A stretch of DNA of 64,000 nucleotides from Streptomyces sp. CBMA29. Lineage in GTDB: Bacteria > Actinomycetota > Actinomycetes > Streptomycetales > Streptomycetaceae. The notes beneath the pieces were generated by a model, which saw nothing but the letters and a program-made list of their open reading frames with translations, did no database searches and was not told where the DNA came from. The stretch covers positions 1 to 64,000 of the forward strand of contig NZ_MECL01000198.1 in assembly GCF_014596445.1 (NCBI RefSeq), given 5' to 3'. A program made the position numbers and the translations under genes. The first letter of the stretch is position 1; every line of letters starts with the position of its first letter. Below are positions 18,303-25,978 of the stretch, piece after piece.

Positions 18303-19435
18303 TCCCCCTCGACACCCCGCTGCGGGAGCTGCGCGAACAGTGCCGGGAAGCGGGCCGGGAACTGCGCGCCCACGCCCTGGCCGTCGACGCCGACCCGGCC
18401 GGCACCGCCCACCTCGACCTGCCCGTCATGGCGCTGGTCAGATCCGCCTCCACCCCCAAGGACTACCGCTCCGGCTCCGCCGTGGACGACGGCGGCTACT
18501 CCGACACCTGCCTGTCCCGCGTGGTCGCCAGTGTCGAACTGGCCCGCGGCGACGCGGGGGTGCTCAGCGCCAACACCGGTCCCTCCCTGGCCGGCGTCGC
18601 TGTCGACACCCTGGGCAACGAGGCACAGCGCGAACTGTTCTACGACACCATCGCCGACGGCCGCGCCTGGACCTTCTTCGGCATGACGGAACCGGAGCAC
18701 GGCACCGACGCCACGGCGATGGAGAGCAGGTTCGACGCGGCGGGCGACCCCGCCGACGGTTACCTGCTCTCCGGCTCCAAGCGGTATGTCGGCAACGCCT
18801 CCCGGGGCGCGATCGGCGTGGTCTTCGCCAGGACCGGCCGCAGCCCGCTCTCCATCCGCGGCGCGCTGATCCGGCAGCCCGCGCCGGGCTTCCACGGCGA
18901 GCCGCTGGACATGATCGGTCTGCGCGGCGCGCGGATCTGCCGGCTGGACCTCGACGAGGTGCCCGTACCGCGCGAGATGCTGCTCGGCGCCCACCTGCCC
19001 GCCTCACGGCGCGGCCTGTGGGGGATCAGCAGGACCTTCAACGCGATGCGGCTCCAGATCGCCGCGCTGGCCCTGGGCACCGCGCTCGGCACCCGCGACT
19101 ACGTGACCGAGCAGCGCCCCGGCTGGTCGGGGCACGAGGTGGTCTCCGCCCGGCTCGACGCGGCCACGGCGCTGCTGTACGAGTCCGCGGCGGCCGTCGA
19201 CCTCCAGCCCGACGTCGTACGGCCGCCCTCCATGGCGAAGCTGCACACCACCGATCTGGCGGTGCGCACCACGCACTGGGCGGCCCGAGCGCTCGGCCCC
19301 GGCGCGCTGATCGAGCACCCGCTGCTGGAGAAGTGGAGCCGGGACGTGCTCGCCTTCGAGTTCATGGAGGGCACCAGCAACATCCAGCGGCTGCACATCA
19401 CCCACGACCTGGCTGCGCGGAAGGGACGGACATGA
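18299..19435 (+). CDS. Acyl-CoA (acyl-ACP) dehydrogenase
   Basis: A 378-aa FAD enzyme of the acyl-CoA dehydrogenase family. GMTEPEHGTDA (128-138) is the FAD/substrate motif of the beta domain, and MEGTSNIQRLH near the C-terminus carries the likely catalytic Glu357. It would introduce an alpha,beta double bond in an acyl thioester. With the ACP gene two positions upstream and the half-length homologue next door, an ACP-bound substrate is likely. It overlaps both neighbours by ATGA. The usual electron acceptor, ETF, is not encoded nearby. Confidence 0.9.
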   Translation: MIPLDTPLRELREQCREAGRELRAHALAVDADPAGTAHLDLPVMALVRSASTPKDYRSGSAVDDGGYSDTCLSRVVASVELARGDAGVLSANTGPSLAGVAVDTLGNEAQRELFYDTIADGRAWTFFGMTEPEHGTDATAMESRFDAAGDPADGYLLSGSKRYVGNASRGAIGVVFARTGRSPLSIRGALIRQPAPGFHGEPLDMIGLRGARICRLDLDEVPVPREMLLGAHLPASRRGLWGISRTFNAMRLQIAALALGTALGTRDYVTEQRPGWSGHEVVSARLDAATALLYESAAAVDLQPDVVRPPSMAKLHTTDLAVRTTHWAARALGPGALIEHPLLEKWSRDVLAFEFMEGTSNIQRLHITHDLAARKGRT

Positions 19436-20031
19436 CCGCCACGGATCTGACGGCGCGCCCGGCCACGGCGTCCGTCCCCGCCTCCATGGCGGCTCCTACG
19501 ACCGCCCCCGCGGCTGCCCCCTCGACCTCGACCGCCCCCGCCCCCGCGTCCTTCGCGTGGTCCGCCCGGCCAGTGACGGACGCCGACCACGACGCCGTGC
19601 TGGACTTCTTCACCGAATCCGACTTCTACTTCCGCACCGCCCGCCCCGCCACCCGCCCGCAGTGGGAGATCCTTTCGCTGCTCGACGAGGACACCCGGCT
19701 GCTGAGCGCCGACGGACGGCCCGTGGGCCTGTACGCCCTGGAGGCGATGGGCGCCGAGCACGCCTGCCACTACGTGCTGCACCTGCGGCTGACCTCACGG
19801 CTGCGCACGGACGCCTGGGCGTCGGCGTACCGCGAGCTGGTCCGGGCGCTGCGCTGGCAGCGCGAGGTGGTCCGGCTGGCCGTCGTCGTCCACGAGTTCG
19901 ACGACCGGGGCCTGACCGCCGCCCGCCTGGCGGGCTTCACCGAGGAAGGCGTCCTGACCGGACACGTCGTCCACGACGGACACCGCCGCGGTTCCGTCTT
20001 CCTCTCCCGGATCTGGGAGCCCACGTCATGA
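19432..20031 (+). CDS. GNAT-like acyltransferase 1
   Basis: A 199-aa protein. After a low-complexity Ala/Pro/Thr tail (1-45) the sequence SARPVTDADHDAVLDFF starts a GNAT-type fold, and LAVVVHEFDDRGLTAARLAGFTEEG matches the late GNAT signature (N..A...Y...GF). The acetyl-CoA pyrophosphate loop (Q/RxxGxG/A) is not evident, so the donor may not be acetyl-CoA. It is first of four consecutive GNAT-like genes, all coupled by overlaps or tiny gaps. An acyl-thioester donor on the cluster's ACP is a possibility. The acceptor is unknown; lysines of the repeat peptide are one candidate. Confidence 0.7.
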   Translation: MTATDLTARPATASVPASMAAPTTAPAAAPSTSTAPAPASFAWSARPVTDADHDAVLDFFTESDFYFRTARPATRPQWEILSLLDEDTRLLSADGRPVGLYALEAMGAEHACHYVLHLRLTSRLRTDAWASAYRELVRALRWQREVVRLAVVVHEFDDRGLTAARLAGFTEEGVLTGHVVHDGHRRGSVFLSRIWEPTS

Positions 20032-20528
20032 TGCTGCGCGGATACCGGGGCGCCGACCTGCCCCTGCTCACCGGCCACTGGCTGCCGGGCGAGCTGCTCG
20101 GCCTGTCCGTGCCCGGCAGGCCCGCCCTGGCGGAACCGGCCCGGGTACCGGCGCCGGAGGGGCCTGGCGAGGACGGAACGCCGGGCCGGGACGACGAGTT
20201 GTGCGTCGTGCCCGGCACCGGTTTCGTCCGGCTCGCCGCCGTGGACTGGGTGCACCGCAGGGCGCGGCTGGAGATCGGCCTGCGCCCCGGCGCGCAGACC
20301 AGTGCGGAGCCGCTGCTGAAGGCCGCCCTCGACCACGCCTTCCGGGTGCTCGGCCTGAGCCGGGTCTTCGGCTGGGTCACCCCGGCCGTGCCGCTGCCCG
20401 ACGGGCTCCCGCGCGACGCGCTGCTGCGTGACGCGGGGCTGAGCCCGGAGGCCGACATCCCGCGGGCGCTCTGGCTGGACGGCCGCCCGGTGGCCCGACA
20501 GATCTGGGGAGCGACCCGCCATGGCTGA
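20028..20528 (+). CDS. GNAT-like acyltransferase 2 (degenerate)
   Basis: A 166-aa protein with weak GNAT character: VDWVHRRARLEIGL resembles beta 4, and SAEPLLKAALDHAFRVLGLSRV resembles the alpha 3/alpha 4 region of ribosomal-protein-type acetyltransferases. The canonical cofactor loop (RGxGxG) is replaced by RPGAQTS, so activity cannot be assumed. It overlaps its neighbours by 4 and 8 nt. It may be a paralogue of the adjacent genes that partners another GNAT rather than acting alone. Confidence 0.55.
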   Translation: MMLRGYRGADLPLLTGHWLPGELLGLSVPGRPALAEPARVPAPEGPGEDGTPGRDDELCVVPGTGFVRLAAVDWVHRRARLEIGLRPGAQTSAEPLLKAALDHAFRVLGLSRVFGWVTPAVPLPDGLPRDALLRDAGLSPEADIPRALWLDGRPVARQIWGATRHG

Positions 20529-20958
20529 CCTGACCCTGCTCGGCACCGCCGAGGCCGCCGCGCGGCTGAGCGCCGCGCCGGAGGCCGCCCGCGGCTTCCT
20601 CGGCCTCGACCCGGTCACCCAGAACGGCCCGCTGCTCGCCCGCGAGCTGGCCCGTACCGGAGCGCAGGTGCTCCGGGCCGGTGACGTGCTGCTCGGATAC
20701 GCGCCCAACCCCGCGCAGCCGCGCCAGGGTTGGGTCGCCACCACGTCCGCCGACCCGGAGCCGCTGGCCGCCCTGCTCGCCTTCCTGCGCACCTACCGCC
20801 GGTGCACGTCGTATGTCGCCGAGGTCCCCGACGGCTCACCGGCCGTGCCCGCGCTCGAAGCCTGCGGCTTCACCGGCGCCGGCCGGCTGCCCGGCCATGT
20901 CTTCCACACCGGCGGCTACCACGACGTGCTGGTCTACTGCGCCACCGAGGAGGGCTGA
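20521..20958 (+). CDS. GNAT-like protein 3
   Basis: A 145-aa protein. The segment GWVATTSADPEPLAALLAF and the end pattern VPALEACGFTGAGRLPGHVF match the second half of a GNAT fold (the Gly-Phe ahead of the last strands is typical), but a classical acetyl-CoA loop is not visible. It overlaps the preceding gene by 8 nt and precedes the next by 3 nt. Function is unassigned beyond a probable acyltransferase fold. Confidence 0.55.
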   Translation: MADLTLLGTAEAAARLSAAPEAARGFLGLDPVTQNGPLLARELARTGAQVLRAGDVLLGYAPNPAQPRQGWVATTSADPEPLAALLAFLRTYRRCTSYVAEVPDGSPAVPALEACGFTGAGRLPGHVFHTGGYHDVLVYCATEEG

Positions 20959-20961
20959 CCC

Positions 20962-21546
20962 ATGCCGTTCGTGACCGTCCGGCATTTCACCGAGGACGAC
21001 ATCCCCACGCGTACCGCCCTGTTGCGCGAATCGCGCTTCCAGGCGAATCTCACCGACTTCGCGGTCGTCAGCGACGACGACGCGCTCACCGCCAACCAGC
21101 GCCGCACCCTCACGCGTGAGCACGACGTCAAGCGGATGTTCACCATGTGCGACTCCCGCGGCGCGACCGTCGGCTTCGCCTGGATCACCTCGATCGACTG
21201 GCCGGGCCAGACCTGTGAGCTGTCCTTCGGCGTGCTGCCGGAGTGCCGGGGCCCGTACGGCGCGACCGCCGTCACCGCCGCGCACGCGTACATCCGCGCG
21301 GAGCTGAACATGCGGGTGGTCGTCAACCAGGTCCTGGAGCACAACACGATGCTGGTGTCGTCCGGTGAACTCACCGAGCAGCGGCGGGTCCGCTGCGCGT
21401 ACGACTCCTACACCGTCGGCGAGTGGCGCACCGCCTGCTACTGGACCGAGAGCGAGCAGGACGTGCACCGCCGGCGCGAGCAGGTCGCCGACCGGCGCCG
21501 TGCGGTCGCCGCCCGTATCCGCTCCACGTCGTCCCGGCCGTCATGA
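20962..21546 (+). CDS. GNAT acyltransferase 4
   Basis: A 194-aa protein and the clearest GNAT of the four after the first: TVRHFTEDDIPTRTALLRES starts the fold, CELSFGVLPECRGPYGATAVTAAHAYIRAEL places a beta 4 strand, a modified cofactor loop (CRGPYGA) and helix alpha 3, and VVNQVLEHNTMLV resembles the N..S region. The C-terminus ends in a basic Arg-rich tail of about 25 residues. It overlaps the tricorn gene by ATGA. It is probably an N-acyltransferase acting on an amine or a peptide Lys; donor and acceptor are unknown. Confidence 0.7.
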   Translation: MPFVTVRHFTEDDIPTRTALLRESRFQANLTDFAVVSDDDALTANQRRTLTREHDVKRMFTMCDSRGATVGFAWITSIDWPGQTCELSFGVLPECRGPYGATAVTAAHAYIRAELNMRVVVNQVLEHNTMLVSSGELTEQRRVRCAYDSYTVGEWRTACYWTESEQDVHRRREQVADRRRAVAARIRSTSSRPS

Positions 21547-24500
21547 GCGCCCGCGCCGCGGAAGGCGGCTATCTGCACCACGCGACGATCGTGGGCGACA
21601 CCGTGGTCTTCGTGTGCGAGGACGACCTGTGGACGGTGTCCGCCGAGGGCGGCACCGCCCGGCGGCTCACCGCGGGCACGACCGCGTGCGCGGGCCCCCG
21701 GCTCTCGCCCGACGGCCGTCAGGTCGCCTTCACCGGCTCCCCCGACGGCCTCACCGAGGTCTGCCTGACGTCGGTCTCCGGCGGTCCCGTACGCCGGCTG
21801 ACCCATCAGGCGGGCCGGTGCACGGTCACCGGCTGGCACCCGCTGACCGGCGAGATCCTGTACGCGAGCACCGCGGGCCAGCCCGAGGGCTTCGGCTTCC
21901 GGCTGTTCGCCGTGCACCCCGACGGCGGCCCGCCCCGGCTGGTCGAGGCCGGCCCCGCCGCGTCCGTGTCGTACGGGCCCGGCGGCGGTTCGGTGATCGG
22001 CCGGAGCATCGCCGACCCGGCGCGCCGCAAGCGCTACCGCGGCGGCGCGGCCGGTGAACTCTGGGTGGACGACGACGGATCCGGCGCGTACCGGCGGCTC
22101 GCGCTGCCCGCGGGCAATCCGGCGGACCCCTGCTGGGTCGGCGACCGGATCTACTTCATCAGCGACCACGAGGGCACCGGCAACGTCTACTCCTGCCACT
22201 GCGACGGCACGGGTCTGACCCGGCACACCGACCACGACGAGTACTACGCGCGCGGTCTGTCCGGCGACGGCCGCCGGCTGGTCTACCACAGCGGCGCGGT
22301 CCTGCACGTGCTGGACCCGGCGCGCGGCGGCACCCGGCGGCTGCGGGTGGAGCTGGGCCCCTCGGGCGTCCAGCACCAGCGCCGTATCGTGTCGGCCACC
22401 GGTTTCCTGGACGGCGCGCGGATCGGCCCCGACGGGCAGACCCTCGCGGTCACCGCCCGCGGCAAGGCGTTCACGCTCGCGCCCTGGTCGGGTCCGGTAC
22501 GGCGGCACGGGCGCCCGGACGGTGTCCGCTACCGGCTGCTGAACTGGCTCGCCGACGGCGAGCGGCTGGTCGCGGTCGCGGGCGACTCGGGGCCCGGTGA
22601 GCGGCTGGTGCTGCTGCCCGCGGAGGGCGGCGCGGAACTGCTCGGCGTGCCGCTGGCCGACCTGGGCTATGTCACCGCGCTGGCCGCCTCGCCCGCCACC
22701 GGGCAGGTCGCCTTCGCCACCAACCGGCAGGAGTTGTGGAGCGTCGACACCGACCGGCCGAAGCTGGAGCCGCGGCTGCTCGACACCAGTGCCCATGAAC
22801 GGATCGAGGATCTGGCCTGGTCGCCCGACGGCCGCTGGCTCGCCTACACCTATCCGGACACGCCCAGGAGCACGGCCATCAAGGTCGCCGAGGTGGACAC
22901 CGGACGCACCTCGCGGATCACCCGCCCGGTGCTGCGGGACGCGCTGCCGTCCTTCGACCCCGCGGGCCGCTATCTGTACTTCGTCGGACAGCGTGATCTG
23001 ACGCCCGAGCACGACCAGGTCCAGTTCGAGATCGGCTTCCCCTTCGGCGCCCGGCCGTACGCGGTGCCGCTGACCGCCGACCGGCAGCCGCCGTTCGCTC
23101 CGCCGCAGCAGTCGGCGGGCGGCGCGTACTCCCCCGACGGGTACGACGAGGGCGATCCGGAAGGGCCGGTCGCCATCGACTTCACCGGTATCGAACGGCG
23201 CCTGGTCCCGCTGCCGGTCCCCGAGGGCCGGTACGCGGCGGTGCTGGGTCTGCCCGACTGCGTACTGCTGCTGTCGGTACCGCTCAGCGCGCCCGAGCCG
23301 GACGACCCGCAGCAGCAACAGGAGGGCAGCGTCACCCTGGTGGACCTGGCGACCGGCGACGTGACCGAGGACTATCTCGGGCCGGTCGACGAGATCAGCA
23401 CCGACCGCACCGGCACGGCGCTGCTCTACCGGCACAACCACCGGCTGCGCGTGGTGCCCGCGGGCGCGCCCAAGGAGGCCGTAGAGGACTTCGACTCGCC
23501 CATCGCCCCGCCGGGGCGGCCCACCGGCTGGGTCGACCTGGACCGGGTCAAGATCCCGTTCGTACCCGCCGCGGAGTGGCGGCAGATGTTCCGGGAGGCG
23601 TGGCGGCTCCAGCGCGAGAGCTTCTGGAACGCCGACATGTCGGGGATCGACTGGGACGCGGTGCACCGCTGCTATCTGCCGCTGCTCGACCGGGTCGCGA
23701 CCCGCGCCGAACTCTCGGACCTGGTCTGGGAGTTGCACGGCGAGCTGGCGACCTCGCACGCGTACGAGCGCGGCGGTGACTACGGCGCGCCGAGCGGTGA
23801 GGCGCAGGGCTTCCTCGGCGTCGACTGGGAACCCGCGCCGCAGGCCGAGGGCCGCTGGCGGATCGCGCACGTGCTGCGCGGCGACCCGTGGAACCCCGAC
23901 GCCACCTCGCCCTGCGACCGGCCCGGCGTCGACATCCGGCCGGGTGACGAGATCGCCGCGGTCGACGGCCACCTCGTGGGGCCCGGCGGCCCGGCGGAAC
24001 TGCTCACCGGTCTCGCGGGCCGCGAGGTCGAACTGACCGTGCTGCGCGGCGGCGCCGTCCCGCGCCGGGTGGTGGTCCGCGCCGCCCGCAGCGAGGCCCG
24101 CGCCCGCTACCTGGACTGGGTGGCCCGCAACAGCGCGTACGTGGACACCGTCTCCGACGGCAGGCTCGCGTATCTGCACGTGCCGGACATGTTCAGGACC
24201 GGATACGCGGACTTCGTACGGCAGTTCCTCGGCGGTCTGGACCGGGAGGGGCTGGTGGTCGACGTGCGGTTCAACGGCGGCGGCCATGTCTCGCCGCTGC
24301 TCCTCGACCGGCTCGCGCGCAGCCGCACGGGCACCGAGCACGGCCGGTGGAGCGGCGCGGTGCCGTATCCGCTGGAGTCGCCTCGCGGTCCGATGGCGGC
24401 GCTGATCAACGAACAGACCGGCTCCGACGGCGAGATCTTCGGCCATATGTTCCGCGAGCGCGGCCTGGGCACGCTGGTGGGCACGCGGACGTGGGGCGGC

Positions 24501-24830
24501 ACGATCGCCACCTGGCCGCGGCACGGGCTGGTCGACGGCACGGTCACCACCCAGCCCGAATTCTGCTACTACTTCCGCGGGGTCGGGGCGGGGCTGGAGA
24601 ACCGCGGGGTCGAGCCGGACATCACGGTCGCCGTGGTCCCGGCGGGGCCGCAGCCCGGCCTGGACGCCCAGTTGGCGACTGCGGTGACGCATCTGCTGAC
24701 GGTGCTGCCGACACCGGCTTCGACGGACGGGGTCGGAACGGATCTCGCCCCGGCCGACGCCGGGGCCGTCGATGCCGGGGCCGTCGATGCCGGGGCCGTC
24801 GGCGCCGCGACGGGACGGAACGCCGGATGA
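21543..24830 (+). CDS. Tricorn-type serine protease
   Basis: 1095 aa, the usual tricorn core length. The N-terminal 680 residues are beta-propeller repeats (LSPDGRQVAF, WSPDGRWLAY and similar). A helical C1 domain, a PDZ domain (about 790-850, GDEIAAVDGH) and a C2 domain with tail-protease fold follow. The catalytic set is complete and well spaced: Ser738-His739 (TSHAY), Ser961-Asp962 (TGSDGE) and Glu1019 (ENRGVEPD), matching Thermoplasma Ser745/His746/Ser965/Asp966/Glu1023. Tricorn enzymes cut oligopeptides to 2-4 residue products. No signal peptide, so it is cytosolic. The C-terminus has three GAVDA-like repeats. ATGA overlaps on both sides place it in the repeat-peptide operon. Confidence 0.93.
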   Translation: MSARAAEGGYLHHATIVGDTVVFVCEDDLWTVSAEGGTARRLTAGTTACAGPRLSPDGRQVAFTGSPDGLTEVCLTSVSGGPVRRLTHQAGRCTVTGWHPLTGEILYASTAGQPEGFGFRLFAVHPDGGPPRLVEAGPAASVSYGPGGGSVIGRSIADPARRKRYRGGAAGELWVDDDGSGAYRRLALPAGNPADPCWVGDRIYFISDHEGTGNVYSCHCDGTGLTRHTDHDEYYARGLSGDGRRLVYHSGAVLHVLDPARGGTRRLRVELGPSGVQHQRRIVSATGFLDGARIGPDGQTLAVTARGKAFTLAPWSGPVRRHGRPDGVRYRLLNWLADGERLVAVAGDSGPGERLVLLPAEGGAELLGVPLADLGYVTALAASPATGQVAFATNRQELWSVDTDRPKLEPRLLDTSAHERIEDLAWSPDGRWLAYTYPDTPRSTAIKVAEVDTGRTSRITRPVLRDALPSFDPAGRYLYFVGQRDLTPEHDQVQFEIGFPFGARPYAVPLTADRQPPFAPPQQSAGGAYSPDGYDEGDPEGPVAIDFTGIERRLVPLPVPEGRYAAVLGLPDCVLLLSVPLSAPEPDDPQQQQEGSVTLVDLATGDVTEDYLGPVDEISTDRTGTALLYRHNHRLRVVPAGAPKEAVEDFDSPIAPPGRPTGWVDLDRVKIPFVPAAEWRQMFREAWRLQRESFWNADMSGIDWDAVHRCYLPLLDRVATRAELSDLVWELHGELATSHAYERGGDYGAPSGEAQGFLGVDWEPAPQAEGRWRIAHVLRGDPWNPDATSPCDRPGVDIRPGDEIAAVDGHLVGPGGPAELLTGLAGREVELTVLRGGAVPRRVVVRAARSEARARYLDWVARNSAYVDTVSDGRLAYLHVPDMFRTGYADFVRQFLGGLDREGLVVDVRFNGGGHVSPLLLDRLARSRTGTEHGRWSGAVPYPLESPRGPMAALINEQTGSDGEIFGHMFRERGLGTLVGTRTWGGTIATWPRHGLVDGTVTTQPEFCYYFRGVGAGLENRGVEPDITVAVVPAGPQPGLDAQLATAVTHLLTVLPTPASTDGVGTDLAPADAGAVDAGAVDAGAVGAATGRNAG

Positions 24831-25564
24831 GCGTGGCGGAGACGGCGGGGCGGATCGCGGCCGGACGGACCCTCGCTCCGCCCGTCGCCGGGACCTGCGA
24901 GGTGTGGCTGGTGCCGGTGCGGCGGCGCGCGGCGTGGGCCGGCCTGCTCGGCGCCGAGGAGCGGGAGCGGTGGCAGGCGCTCGGTGAGGGCGCGGCGGCC
25001 GATACGTTGCTGACCTCGCGGGCGGCCCAACGGCTCGTCGTGGGGCGCTACTTGGGCGTGCCACCGGCCGAGGTGGCCGTCGAGCGCGGTTGCGCGCTGT
25101 GCGGCGCGCCCCGGCACGGCCGCCCCCGGGTGGCGGACGCCGCCTTCGACTTCTCCGTCTCGCACACCCGCGAGTGGCTGCTGATCGCGGTCGTCGGCAG
25201 CGGTCTGATCGGCGCGGATCTCGACCAACTCGACGCGGACCGGGACGCGGACGGCCTCGCGGCGCTCACCCTGACCTCTGCCGAGCGGGCCGCGTACGAC
25301 CGACTGCCGCACAGCGAGCGCCCGGAGGCGTTCCTCGATGCCTGGGTGCGCAAGGAGGCGGCGATGAAGCTGACCGGCCACGGCCTGTCGGCTCCTCCCG
25401 CGGCGATCGACGTCAGCACCGCGCTGGCCACGGCGCCGACCGTGCGGGACTGGCCCCGCGCCCCGCTCCACCTCACCCAACTCGCGGCCCCGCCCGCCCA
25501 TCGCGCGGCCCTGGCCACGACCGTTCCGGTGACCCACGTCCGGCGGCGCGCGCTCCCGGAGTGA
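24827..25564 (+). CDS. Sfp-type 4'-phosphopantetheinyl transferase
   Basis: A 245-aa enzyme that installs the phosphopantetheine arm on carrier-protein serines. Motifs: FSVSHTREW near 105, the Mg-binding GADLDQLD near 128 (Asp-x-Asp in place of the more common Asp-x-Glu), and WVRKEAAMKLTGHGL near 176 with the conserved Lys-Glu pair. It overlaps the tricorn gene by ATGA and is the last gene of the plus-strand operon. It probably serves the ACPs at 12964 and 17372 and the PKS ACP. Confidence 0.92.
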   Translation: MSVAETAGRIAAGRTLAPPVAGTCEVWLVPVRRRAAWAGLLGAEERERWQALGEGAAADTLLTSRAAQRLVVGRYLGVPPAEVAVERGCALCGAPRHGRPRVADAAFDFSVSHTREWLLIAVVGSGLIGADLDQLDADRDADGLAALTLTSAERAAYDRLPHSERPEAFLDAWVRKEAAMKLTGHGLSAPPAAIDVSTALATAPTVRDWPRAPLHLTQLAAPPAHRAALATTVPVTHVRRRALPE

Positions 25565-25978
25565 CGGCGGCCACGCCCGGCAGGCACGCACGGCGGCCAT
25601 ATCCGACGCCCAGGCCCGACGGCCGTACCCGACGGCCGTACCCGACCGCGTACCGATGCGTTTCGGACGGCTCCGAGCGGCGGTCGGCGGGGCGCACGCG
25701 GGTGCGTGAGGGCACGACGCGGCGTCGCCGGTCGGGGCCACGGCGCCGACATCACGTGGCCGCCCGGTTCGGGGCGTGACGTCCCGTCACCGAAGGCGTG
25801 ACCACCGGGTCGCATCGGCGTGAAACGGCCCGAAACCGCCCTACCGGCGAGTGCGGAGAGCGAACTAGCCTCGACACCAAGTTAGTTGCCTACGGCACTT
25901 AGTGCTACGGGCACCGACCTCTGCTGCCCCTGGCACCGCTCCGGCACCTTCCGCACCGCCAAGACAGGAGTGTCCGTC
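25565..25978. other. Gene-free gap between PPTase and P450 genes
   Basis: A 414-nt gap with no convincing gene. It contains two perfect 13-bp direct repeats (CCCGACGGCCGTA at 25615 and 25628) and a degenerate third copy, then an AT-richer patch around 25865-25910 (TAGCCT, TTAGTTGCC, ACTTAGTGCT) that is the probable promoter/operator area of the P450. This patch does not match the 14-bp motif of the catabolic regulon further right. Confidence 0.5.

Noticed and set aside
21438-25064. Very long minus-strand open frame opposite the tricorn gene
   Set aside because: High-GC shadow of the tricorn and PPTase genes; its translation is Arg/Ala/Gly/Pro-rich and shows no domain motif.
25866-25910. Copy of the catabolic 14-bp operator before the first P450
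   Set aside because: TTAGTTGCC and ACTTAGTGC share only TTAG with the motif.
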